From a virus, in the IMG/VR virus record IMGVR_UViG_3300036766_002281, positions 1 to 64,000 of that record: a stretch of DNA of 64,000 nucleotides, one strand, 5' to 3'. The translations under genes and the position numbers were made by a program. This document shows positions 56,901 through 63,769 of this stretch, piece by piece. Within the stretch, counting starts at the first letter, position 1. The number at the start of each line of letters is the position of its first letter. The notes under the pieces were generated by a model. That model searched no databases. It was not told the DNA's origin and saw nothing but the letters and a program-made list of their open reading frames with translations.

Positions 56901-57290
56901 TTAATCGATTTGATACACGGCAAAAAAGCATCTGCCTTTTGGAAACCTATTTTGAAAAAGAATGAGAAGGTAGAAGACTTTTCTAAAAGGTTTGATTGGG
57001 ATAGGGTAGAAGAATTTTTGGATGGGAATGATTTTACTCCAGCTCAGGTTCAGGCGCTCAGACAGAAGTTATTGGATGAGAATTTAGTAACTTCAACAAG
57101 AGATGAGATTATCAATTCCATGGTTGCTTCCCTCGACCCTGATAGTTCAGACGAAGAATTAAATAGAATTTCAGATATAGTTATACAGTCCAATAAAAGA
57201 ATCAAGCAAAAGAGTGCCTCAAACGATTTATTTTTTGCAGGTGAAGGAAATAAGCATCATTTAAATGGAAATGAAAAGAAAGGAGGTTAG
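53970..57290 (+). CDS. Portal protein with intein
   Basis: A 1106-residue precursor. The exteins (1-358 and 779-1106) form a ~686-residue T4 gp20-type portal: LPMPYQPEFASPERVQWP, RYWRLFYKTDPVISTCVDMFSE, TRLYRILMYEDAVANASIATARRH, and after the intein STYASMKGNMQTLLMRLAG. The intein interrupts the conserved segment at SQGFLHGE / STYASM. The C-terminal extein ends in Gly/Ala-rich and helical stretches with RSKTAELDIG, KKASAFWK and KQKSASND, candidate protease sites. SD AAAGGAAAG. The portal is the dodecameric vertex for DNA packaging. Confidence 0.88.
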   Translation: MSDGNKKKGSTDKKFDPNKIIDSLIDAQNKRMAGASGRPRIAADPGFSFTLPMPYQPEFASPERVQWPIDRLQQNRYWRLFYKTDPVISTCVDMFSEIIGTEFTMSGEGVEKEVKNTYEYMIEKTQIMALFPYFIREFLVMGEVIPHLVFDKKKGIWTSLIFHNPDQIKVISSPFIGLDPILEYTPDETLRAMARSTNPMIQEYMNKLPAEVSDAILSGSNLPLNTSLNVSFLARKTHPYDTRGTSIFTRLYRILMYEDAVANASIATARRHAGPLKIAKLGDKQLEWVPEASYQDKIIQLLTVAEQDPHSFLILPWFVNFEAFGTTDKMMNIGREWDVIERIKLTALGVSQGFLHGECFAKGTKILMADYLNKSIQNVKEGDYVLDRNGASQKVLKSWKSETPERLVKIDLWGGKSLLVTENHKFPVWAWQRTCGCGCDKKMAPDQMFAQGHFLKVTKGNTLKKPEFISIQAAEEGNNKRKIILKTYNPYQKLEAKDICRRDFLLVPRKFDEIVPKVSLDYARLLGFYVAEGCYIDPNKASKYNSIQWTFNKKEKNTYAEEVMTAARNLGMKFYLTIDDLNNTCQVNAVRKGYQLFYEWLLSNGGRYSHEKQFSSEVMRWPLIYKEELIRALFKGDGCRSTSLRLDKQNNKIYPDFVVQYGTVSEVLADQIGTLLAHLGIYASLYFTPLEKLGKAHKHDVYNISCYGTQARKVAKLVWGDDVKPAKNSRNKYWVDENYIYVPVRKVSIIPNVERIPVYNLTVDEDHSYIAEGVATYNSTYASMKGNMQTLLMRLAGLRSMFESAWWKPKFFRPIAEMNEFVKPTKAEVSHKLKFRRSKRELIEDDRYIIPTLQWKRSLDPRIDAELLDAYEQVIGRLKFPISKTTVYSAAGLDIEEEQRNMANEKKNEVELAKEMGVTTETLTGEEPAAAGGGAGMPAGGEAGGEEVPLTPVEEAASKRSKTAELDIGMEDDEYNSLIDLIHGKKASAFWKPILKKNEKVEDFSKRFDWDRVEEFLDGNDFTPAQVQALRQKLLDENLVTSTRDEIINSMVASLDPDSSDEELNRISDIVIQSNKRIKQKSASNDLFFAGEGNKHHLNGNEKKGG
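55044..56303 (+). other. Intein with LAGLIDADG homing endonuclease in portal (420 aa)
   Basis: Starts at Cys359 (CFAKGTKILMADY, block A), block B is VTENHKFPVWAW, block F VPVYNLTVDEDHSYI, and it ends GVATYN (Asn778) before Ser779. The LAGLIDADG-type motifs are LLGFYVAEGCYID and LIRALFKGDGCRS. The penultimate residue is Tyr rather than the usual His, which may slow Asn cyclisation but is known to be tolerated in some inteins. Confidence 0.92.
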
Positions 57291-57292
57291 TT

Positions 57293-57478
57293 ATGGTTAT
57301 GAAGAGAACTGGAAAGTCTACAGTGATTGCTGTTGGAGAGGCTGAAACAGAAGTTGAAGAACAAACTCAAACTCAAACTCAAACTCAAGAATCTTCGAAG
57401 AGCAATAGCAAGGGCGGGTCTAAATCATCTTCGAGTAAAATAAAAATCAAGATGAAACAAAAATCAATTGATTTTTGA
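57293..57478 (+). CDS. Small low-complexity protein
   Basis: A 61-residue protein with strong SD (AAAGGAGG). It has an acidic stretch, a Gln-Thr dipeptide repeat from a CAAACT array, and a Ser/Lys-rich tail (SSSSKIKIKMKQKSIDF). Probably disordered. It ends just before the regulatory region of the protease gene. Function unknown. Confidence 0.5.
   Translation: MVMKRTGKSTVIAVGEAETEVEEQTQTQTQTQESSKSNSKGGSKSSSSKIKIKMKQKSIDF
57362..57388 (+). repeat. Hexamer tandem repeat CAAACT x4
   Basis: Four perfect CAAACT units in the small gene at 57293, encoding a Gln-Thr run. Confidence 0.9.
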
Positions 57479-57500
57479 CTTTTTGAATTTTGAATTTTAG

Positions 57501-57559
57501 TGGTTTTTAAAACGAACTCCCTTTAAAATGGATTTAAATTGATTCATTTTAAAGGGAGT
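57501..57559 (+). promoter_or_regulatory. Putative promoter B and SD-sequestering hairpin
   Basis: TGGTTTTTAAAAC (57501-57513) with TAAAAT (57524-57529) repeats the element at 7182. A perfect 15-bp inverted repeat follows: 57516-57530 pairs with 57545-57559 around a 14-base loop. The right arm contains AAAGGGAG, the SD of the GTG start at 57565. In the mRNA the hairpin would hide the ribosome-binding site, suggesting translational control of the protease/scaffold gene. It could alternatively act as a DNA operator. Confidence 0.55.
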
Positions 57560-57564
57560 GCCTA

Positions 57565-60456
57565 GTGAGTTTTTTTAAATCTGCAAAGACAGAAATTCTT
57601 TCTTTCACAGATAATTTAACAAATCCTTCTATAATTAGTAAATCTGCTAGTATTCAAAAGATAGCTAGCTTCTATAACGACAATCCTCCTGTAGCTGAAG
57701 ATATAGCTTCCAAATTAGAATCTGTCGCTGAATCCTATTCTATTAGCACTAATCCAAAAGATTATGTTTATGTTGCTGTAAGAGCCCTTACAGCAGATCT
57801 TCCAAATGAAAATTTTGATGCTTTCTCCGAAAAGGAGCTTTTGAGGTTCGAACCTAAGTTTGGATGTAAGGTTTATCAAACTTTTAAAATGAAACCCCAT
57901 CATGTCAATCATCGTTCTGCTGATCCTAAACAAGCTCGTGGTGTTATTCTTGACGCTCATTACAATACCAAGAACGAAAAACACTTTCCAGAAATTCTTA
58001 TTGCAGTAGACAAAACCAAAGACAAAAAATTGGCAGAAGGAATTGTGAGTGGGGATATTCCCGGGTTTAGCATGGGATGCACAGCTGATTGGACTATTTG
58101 TGCCGTTTGCGACCATAAGGCATCTTCTCCAGCAGACTTTTGTAATCATATTCGTTTCCACAAAGGAAAAGAAATTAACAGTAAAGTGGCTTTTGAATGG
58201 TGCGAAGGAGTTTGTTTCGAAGAGGAATCAAGCGTAGATGATCCAGCGGACAAAGAAGCTTTAACACAAGAAGTTATTTTGGCAAGCAAAGGCTTAAGTA
58301 AAGATTTACAGATGGAAACTGAGTTTTTGGCATTGAATACGAAGGTCAACCAACTTAACGCGGGATTAAATAAAGTGATTGATAAATTAGATGGTAAGAG
58401 TACCCCGCTTTTAAAGGCGGCTTCGAATTCAAAGAAAGCTAATCCTCTTATGGTAGCTCCAGAGCAAGAGGAAGAGTCTGACGTAGAAAAGAAAAAGACC
58501 AAGAATTTTGAAAAGTATACGAAAGATAAAAAAGAAGAAGATGAAAAACAGATGTCTGGCACTGAGTATGGTGTAATTCCGGACATGGAAACAGAGAGAG
58601 GGCGAGGAGTGGAAAACACAGCTAAGAAATCAGAAGGTATTAAAATGGCAAAAAATCCTTATCTGAAACAAGCTCTTGATTCTGCTGGTAAAGAGTATTG
58701 GAGTAAGTATTTGGCAGATTATGGGAAAGATATAACAAAGGATGTTAAAAAGAAAAAGCTTTCTTCTGAAACCAAAAAAGCTGATTCAGGCCAAATGTGG
58801 AAAGGTACAGCTAAAGGTGGTGGTAACCCTCCAGCTGAATTCAAGATTGATAGAAAACCGGGAAATCCTCCTGCGGAGTTCAAATTTGCTGGATTGTACA
58901 AGGATGTTGAGATTTACCCTTCTAAAAAATCTTATCTGCTTGTTGCCAAATCCAAATGTCCTATTTATTTGATTTCTTGTAAGGATGAAAAAGTCAATCT
59001 TAAACATGCTGCTTCAGATATTTTGAAATCAGTAATCACTGTAGGATTGGCTTCAACAATGAAGAAGTTCGAAGCCATCCAACTTAAGTCCTACACGCCT
59101 ACTTTCAAACCTTCGCTTGTAGAAGAGTTTTCAAGCGATGTTCGGGATAAGAGTTTAAGAACTAAGCCTACGGAAGGCGTCAATGAAGATGGAGTTGTTG
59201 ACAAAGGTAAACCTTTTATGAAAGGTAAATTCAGAGAAGATTCTGTTGATGCTGACGGGGTTAATACAGTTAAGCTCTCTTCTGCCGAGATGAATAGGCG
59301 GATTACCGCTATGCAAGATCTTATGCAAATGATTGACGATGAGCAATCTAAAGGAACAGCTCAAGAAGAGATTGTAAAGATGATTGATACCTGGATTGAG
59401 AATTGGGATAAATCAGGACGTCCTGCAATCACACCAGGTTCAGGAACATCAGTTGTACCTGGAGCTAGCCCCGGAACTACTTCTGCAACTCCTGCTGGAC
59501 CAATGGCACGTGTGCAAAAAAAGAAAGCGAAAGAAGCTGGATCTCAGGATAGAGCTTTGTCAGATCTTGCTAACCAGGATAGATTTAAAAAGGAAGAATC
59601 TGCCCCGGTAACAGCAGATGGTACTGACGATCTTGCTAAAATACAAAGAGATACCACTAAGGCAGATGAAATATGGTCGGCAGGAAAAGACGATTTAAAC
59701 ATTACTCGTAAGCAAGTGGTAGATCTTAAAGCAGAAAAAGAAAATCCATATTCTAAGGCATCTAGCAGACCTAGAATTTCTTACGAGACCAAAGAAACAG
59801 CAGTGAATGAAAAGAACTGGAAAGAAGTTTCTGATAAGAAATGGAAAGCTATCCAGAAAGCAGAAGTAGAACGTATTCAAAAGGAAAGTTCAAAACAAGT
59901 GCAAGAGTTTAAAACAGCTTTCAGACAGAGGCTTGTCAGAGCCTTGAAATTAGCTTCCATGCGTTCTGATTTAAACCTGATTGAAAGTCCATTAAAAATG
60001 CATCTGGCAGATGTTTTAATCGAGGAAAATGGGGACTATACAGGTATGGATACTGAGTTAGCCACCAATTTAATTGAGAATGCCTTTGCTAGTACAGGAT
60101 CAGCCCATATTGAATATCTTTTGAAGGAAGCGGAATCCTACATTGATATGCCAGAAGAAAGCTTCTTAGCAATTGAAGAAGATACAAAGAAGTTGAATTT
60201 GGTGCTTCCTGTAGCAGATGTGACGGATCGTCCAGGAGGAGAGTTCCCAATGTCTCTTGGAGAAGGTGAGGAAGGATTTTTAGATGAATCCGAACCGGGA
60301 TTAGACCTTGGTATGGAAGAGGAAGAAATAGGTTCCCCGGCAGAAGAGCTTGCAACTAAAGCTTCTAAATCTAATCCAGTTTTTACACCTCATGATAGTT
60401 CAACGGTTGGTAGATTCAGTGAGTTGAAGGGAATTTTTAGGAATCGTTTTAAGTAA
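57565..60456 (+). CDS. Prohead maturation protease fused to a long scaffold-like region
   Basis: A 963-residue, GTG-started protein. Residues about 65-215 look like a phage prohead protease: KPHHVNHR (111-117, catalytic-type His), RGVILDAHYN, EILIAVDK, LAEGIVSGDIPGFSMGC (Ser169 as candidate nucleophile), then a Cys/His cluster (CAVCDH ... FCNHIRFH). The rest is charged, helical and linker-rich, like an internal scaffold, with many K-x-A sites (FKSAKTE, SKSASIQKIAS, SKKADSG, FKTAFRQ). It sits between portal and capsid, the usual place for protease and scaffold. Some regions may be released by self-processing. Confidence 0.75.
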   Translation: MSFFKSAKTEILSFTDNLTNPSIISKSASIQKIASFYNDNPPVAEDIASKLESVAESYSISTNPKDYVYVAVRALTADLPNENFDAFSEKELLRFEPKFGCKVYQTFKMKPHHVNHRSADPKQARGVILDAHYNTKNEKHFPEILIAVDKTKDKKLAEGIVSGDIPGFSMGCTADWTICAVCDHKASSPADFCNHIRFHKGKEINSKVAFEWCEGVCFEEESSVDDPADKEALTQEVILASKGLSKDLQMETEFLALNTKVNQLNAGLNKVIDKLDGKSTPLLKAASNSKKANPLMVAPEQEEESDVEKKKTKNFEKYTKDKKEEDEKQMSGTEYGVIPDMETERGRGVENTAKKSEGIKMAKNPYLKQALDSAGKEYWSKYLADYGKDITKDVKKKKLSSETKKADSGQMWKGTAKGGGNPPAEFKIDRKPGNPPAEFKFAGLYKDVEIYPSKKSYLLVAKSKCPIYLISCKDEKVNLKHAASDILKSVITVGLASTMKKFEAIQLKSYTPTFKPSLVEEFSSDVRDKSLRTKPTEGVNEDGVVDKGKPFMKGKFREDSVDADGVNTVKLSSAEMNRRITAMQDLMQMIDDEQSKGTAQEEIVKMIDTWIENWDKSGRPAITPGSGTSVVPGASPGTTSATPAGPMARVQKKKAKEAGSQDRALSDLANQDRFKKEESAPVTADGTDDLAKIQRDTTKADEIWSAGKDDLNITRKQVVDLKAEKENPYSKASSRPRISYETKETAVNEKNWKEVSDKKWKAIQKAEVERIQKESSKQVQEFKTAFRQRLVRALKLASMRSDLNLIESPLKMHLADVLIEENGDYTGMDTELATNLIENAFASTGSAHIEYLLKEAESYIDMPEESFLAIEEDTKKLNLVLPVADVTDRPGGEFPMSLGEGEEGFLDESEPGLDLGMEEEEIGSPAEELATKASKSNPVFTPHDSSTVGRFSELKGIFRNRFK

Positions 60457-60470
60457 TAAGTTAGACGATT

Positions 60471-60494
60471 AGGAACAGGAACAGGTGCAGGTAA
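60471..60494 (+). repeat. Hexamer-like repeat AGGAAC/AGGTGC/AGGTAA
   Basis: Four six-base units, each beginning AGG, in the gap after the protease gene, followed by AACGAACG-type low-complexity DNA. No hairpin or gene is seen in the remaining gap up to the SD at about 60545. Confidence 0.7.
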
Positions 60495-60559
60495 GGACAA
60501 GAAACAAAAACGAACGAAAACGAACGAATCGAAAAGAACAATAGAAGGAGTATAAAGAA

Positions 60560-61273
60560 ATGGCAATCGATCTTAAAAGAAGTTTCATCGGTAGGGAAGT
60601 TGGAAATAAAACGGTAGAACCAACTACCTCTTTCAACGCGGGTATGATTGGAACTATCAATTCTTCTGGCAATGTTGCCGTCTGTGATTCTACAGCAGTG
60701 CCGGCAGGTATCTTGAAATGGAATAAGACATCTACAGAGTATGGTGTAACTGTTGATGAGCCAGTGGTTATGAATACGGATGGGACTACTGCTTCTAATC
60801 TGAAACATGCCAATGTTTCTAACGTTAAAGTTAGAAGTGTTGCTGGTGGTGGTACAACCTATATCTTGACTACAGACTATACTGTTAACGCTGTTAATGG
60901 TACAGTTACAAGGGTGGCAACCATTACTTCTGGTGCCACTGTGTATATTTCTTACACCTACCAGTTAACGGCAAATGATCTGGCTTCCAATGTTGCCGCT
61001 CCTGGTTATACCGGTCTTAATTTTCAATTAAGCACGGATGACACTCAGGGAAGTAACAAGATAACGCTGATTCAAGGGGTTAGCACAGTCTACACAGACC
61101 AGTACGATACCTCTAGAAACTATGCGATTAACGACGTGTTGTATTGCACTTCTGCCGGGATCTTTATCAACACTCCGGTTGGACCAGCATACAAGTTTGG
61201 AAGGGTTATCTCCGTGCCAACAGCATCTGATCCATTTCTCGGCGTAGAAGGTAACTTTATTCAAGATAGATAA
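60560..61273 (+). CDS. Head decoration-like structural protein
   Basis: A 237-residue, beta-rich, low-charge protein (SFNAGMIGTINSSGNVAVCDSTAVPAGIL, given by AGMIGTINSSGNVAV). It also has TTYILTTDYTVNAVNGTVTRVA, YALL-like strands and a C-terminal FGRVISVPTASDPFLGVEG. This plan (N-terminal 'A-G-x-x-G', Gly/Thr-rich beta) and the position immediately before the capsid gene fit a capsid decoration or stabilisation protein. SD AAGGAG. Confidence 0.65.
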   Translation: MAIDLKRSFIGREVGNKTVEPTTSFNAGMIGTINSSGNVAVCDSTAVPAGILKWNKTSTEYGVTVDEPVVMNTDGTTASNLKHANVSNVKVRSVAGGGTTYILTTDYTVNAVNGTVTRVATITSGATVYISYTYQLTANDLASNVAAPGYTGLNFQLSTDDTQGSNKITLIQGVSTVYTDQYDTSRNYAINDVLYCTSAGIFINTPVGPAYKFGRVISVPTASDPFLGVEGNFIQDR

Positions 61274-61281
61274 TCTGATTT

Positions 61282-61313
61282 CAGGCTAGACTAGTCTAGT
61301 CTAGACTAGCCTG
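61282..61313 (+). promoter_or_regulatory. Imperfect palindrome between decoration and capsid genes
   Basis: A 32-base palindromic stretch from CAGGCTAG to CTAGCCTG with two internal mismatches, built of CTAG units. It can form a long stem of 8 + 4 bp plus CTAG. There is no T-tract after it. It may be an RNA-stability or processing hairpin that sets the ratio of decoration to capsid mRNA, or a leaky terminator. Confidence 0.55.
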
Positions 61314-61387
61314 GGTTGGATTAAGACAAATTGAATTCAAAATGAACCAAGAAAAGAACGATTGAAAATGAAAAGGAGTTTATAAAA

Positions 61388-62542
61388 ATGTTAAAAACCA
61401 ATCCGTATAGGAAAGCTGCTAAAAAGGCAACCATTCCTAGCAAGACAAATGAAAAAGTATTTGATGAAGCTGGAAAATACAATCCAAGACCTATTGGAAG
61501 AATGAGAGGCGATGGTAAAATAGTTGCTGCAAAATCTGGTCGGATGTTTGACAAGTCAGGGCAGGTCAACGCATACGACAATAAAGATTTGCTTCAGCAG
61601 GTTGCCTATCTTCTCCAGAATGTAACAAAAGAGAATCCAGTTCCAAAAGAAGCCATGAGAAAAGAATCTGCTCTTTCTAAATCTGCAAAACAGAGAGCAA
61701 TCGTGGCGGCTTTCAAAGATCCAACAGGAGAAGGATTCCATATGATTGGCCAGGAATTACTTGCTCCAATCAAGGAACTCATCGACTATGAAGGTTGGGC
61801 AAGAAAGTGCTTGAGAGTTCGGCCTTTAGCTCAGGGTGAGATCTTCCGTTTGACGAAAGACGTTGCATATCAAACGGTTTCCTGGGTTATCGGACAGGAT
61901 GGTATGACTCCTGAATCAAGGGTGATTGGTCGGTATGTTGTCGGTCCAGAATTCAAAGTGACCGCCTTCGTAGATATCGATATCGCTGAGATCTACCAAA
62001 TGCAGTTCGATGGACTCGATCGGGCACAAGACCTGGCCAGACAGGACATCGAAAGAAAAGAAGATCAGGCTTTCATCACGGCACTAGACAAAGCTTCGAC
62101 CACTTACAATTCAATTACCTACTTCTCTAGCTTATCAGTTTCAGCTTTTGAAGATGTCCGGTTTCAGGTTGAACGTAACCGGTTGGTAGTTGATAAATTT
62201 CTCATTAACCGTCAAGAGTTGTCTGATGTTGTTAAGACAATGTCCGGGGCGGTTGATCCAGCCACTCAGAGAGAGTTGATCCTTTCTGGGTACATTGGAA
62301 ATATTTTAAATACCCAGATCGTAACATCAGCGGGTACAGGAACTTTCGAAGTTGTCCCTGCTGGAAAGATCTACGCGGTTCCAGCAGCGGAATATCTTGG
62401 AGACATGGGTATTCGTATCGATCTGTTCTCAGAGCCCTACAACAGATATGCAGTTGGAGAAACTGTTAAGGGCTGGGCCCTGATCGAGCAAATTGGATAC
62501 ATTCTTCCGAATGCTCGTGCAGCTGCAAAAGGTAGCAAATAA
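61388..62542 (+). CDS. Major capsid protein, HK97 fold
   Basis: A 384-residue HK97-type capsid protein. The N-terminal ~105 residues are basic and linker-like, then helical (KDLLQQVAYLLQNVTKENP), i.e. a delta-type propeptide. KESALSKSAKQRAIVAAF (94-109) contains K-S-A at 98-100 and probably marks the cleavage region. The shell part contains EGFHMIGQELLAPIKELIDYEGWARK, VVGPEFKVTAFVDIDIAEI, RQDIERKEDQAFITALDKA and DLFSEPYNRYAVGETVKGW, matching phage MCPs. SD AAAGGAG. Strong terminator downstream. Confidence 0.9.
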   Translation: MLKTNPYRKAAKKATIPSKTNEKVFDEAGKYNPRPIGRMRGDGKIVAAKSGRMFDKSGQVNAYDNKDLLQQVAYLLQNVTKENPVPKEAMRKESALSKSAKQRAIVAAFKDPTGEGFHMIGQELLAPIKELIDYEGWARKCLRVRPLAQGEIFRLTKDVAYQTVSWVIGQDGMTPESRVIGRYVVGPEFKVTAFVDIDIAEIYQMQFDGLDRAQDLARQDIERKEDQAFITALDKASTTYNSITYFSSLSVSAFEDVRFQVERNRLVVDKFLINRQELSDVVKTMSGAVDPATQRELILSGYIGNILNTQIVTSAGTGTFEVVPAGKIYAVPAAEYLGDMGIRIDLFSEPYNRYAVGETVKGWALIEQIGYILPNARAAAKGSK

Positions 62543-62572
62543 GTAAGTAGTAAAAGTGGTTTATCTAGGCCC

Positions 62573-62614
62573 AACAAGGTAGGTACTCTTAAAGTGGGTA
62601 CCTACCTTGTTTTC
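62573..62614 (+). terminator. Intrinsic terminator after the capsid gene
   Basis: A perfect 14-bp stem: AACAAGGTAGGTAC (62573-62586) with GTACCTACCTTGTT (62598-62611), loop of 11 bases, followed by TT within TTTTCT. Located 30 bases after the capsid stop. This is a textbook rho-independent terminator and the strongest in the window. Confidence 0.85.
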
Positions 62615-62715
62615 TATCACCACAAAATGGAAAGGAGGAAATCTAACGTCTTTCCATACCTGTTTATCTAATGGTAGGTAAACAGAGGTCAACCAGCAAT
62701 CTGAGGAGACATTCT

Positions 62716-63729
62716 ATGAATGGTCCCTCCAATAAAAACAAGGAGGTTCTTGTTCTCGATGGAGATGGAAAGTATCTTTTACCAACTACACCTGCACTTG
62801 CTCGTAAGCTGCTAAATGAAGGCAAAGCAAGGGTAGTATCGAAAGATCCTTTTTCAATTTCCTTATTCAAGAACGTAGAATCCCCAAACACATCACGGAG
62901 GTATGAAACAATGAAGGCAATCAACTTACATGAGTATTTTAACGTATCAAAAGCAGTTTATATTCAAAACATCAGTGACCCTATTGGTGTTATCAGTTTA
63001 ACGTTCAAAAAACTCAACGGGGAAATTATTCCCTGCCCAATTCTCTCCTCAAGAAATCCAATTATACTAACTGATAAAGTAGCGTTTGAAGATATCAAGG
63101 AAAGTATCGAATTTAGGACCTATCTTCGCGCTAATAGTTATGGACCTGCCAAGTTACAGCTTTTAACGGAGGAAGAGTTCAACGGTTATTATGACCGAAG
63201 AGCTAAAGAAATAGGGGCATCCACTTCAGAACTTATTGAAGAAACGCATAGGAAAGCAGAAAGCATTGCGGCAAGAGAGAAAATCGTTACAGAGAAAGAG
63301 GCGTTTGTGGATCCAAGAACTATGGATCACTCTATCCTTGAACCTGAAGTCAACACAAGAGTTATTTCTACCTGTCAGCAACTGGATCCTTCTAATCCAA
63401 GCAAAATTAGTGCAAGAGATGCCATTGACACCTTTAATTCTTTGAATATGACTCAGGTGGATTATGATTATATTTTATCAAATTGCTTTGACAGATTAGA
63501 AAAGAATAATGCAGTTATTCGGAAGTGGGCTATGGGCAGGTTGAAGGATATAAATGGTCCTTCGATGGCTCATTCTGAAATTATCATGCCACAGCAGGAA
63601 ACAGAGCAATTACAAAAGGATCTTAATCCACCAGTACAACGGACACAAACCAAAGAGAAGAAAGCCGCTCCTCAACAAAAAGAGCTAAATCAAGCTAGAG
63701 TAAAAGTAGGCGCCGGTGCGAGTAAGTAG
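62716..63729 (+). CDS. PLMP/RRXRR-like domain fused to a hypothetical phage protein
   Basis: Start at ATG 62716 (SD GAGGAG, 8 nt); the frame opens at 62671. Residues ~10-50 (EVLVLDGDGKYLLPTTPALARKLL, then EGKARVVSKDPFSISLF) match the RRXRR/PLMP domain found at the N-terminus of IscB proteins. From Met66 (ATG 62911, own SD CGGAGG 9 nt upstream) the chain continues as a separate-looking protein (INLHEYFNVSKAVYIQNI ... NGEIIPCPILSSRNPIIL), with a helical coiled C-terminus and a linker tail. It may be a fusion or two nested products. No HNH or RuvC is present. Confidence 0.65.
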   Translation: MNGPSNKNKEVLVLDGDGKYLLPTTPALARKLLNEGKARVVSKDPFSISLFKNVESPNTSRRYETMKAINLHEYFNVSKAVYIQNISDPIGVISLTFKKLNGEIIPCPILSSRNPIILTDKVAFEDIKESIEFRTYLRANSYGPAKLQLLTEEEFNGYYDRRAKEIGASTSELIEETHRKAESIAAREKIVTEKEAFVDPRTMDHSILEPEVNTRVISTCQQLDPSNPSKISARDAIDTFNSLNMTQVDYDYILSNCFDRLEKNNAVIRKWAMGRLKDINGPSMAHSEIIMPQQETEQLQKDLNPPVQRTQTKEKKAAPQQKELNQARVKVGAGASK

Positions 63730-63769
63730 TAGAGAGTAGAGAGTAGGTGCGTGCGTGGAGGATCTGGAA

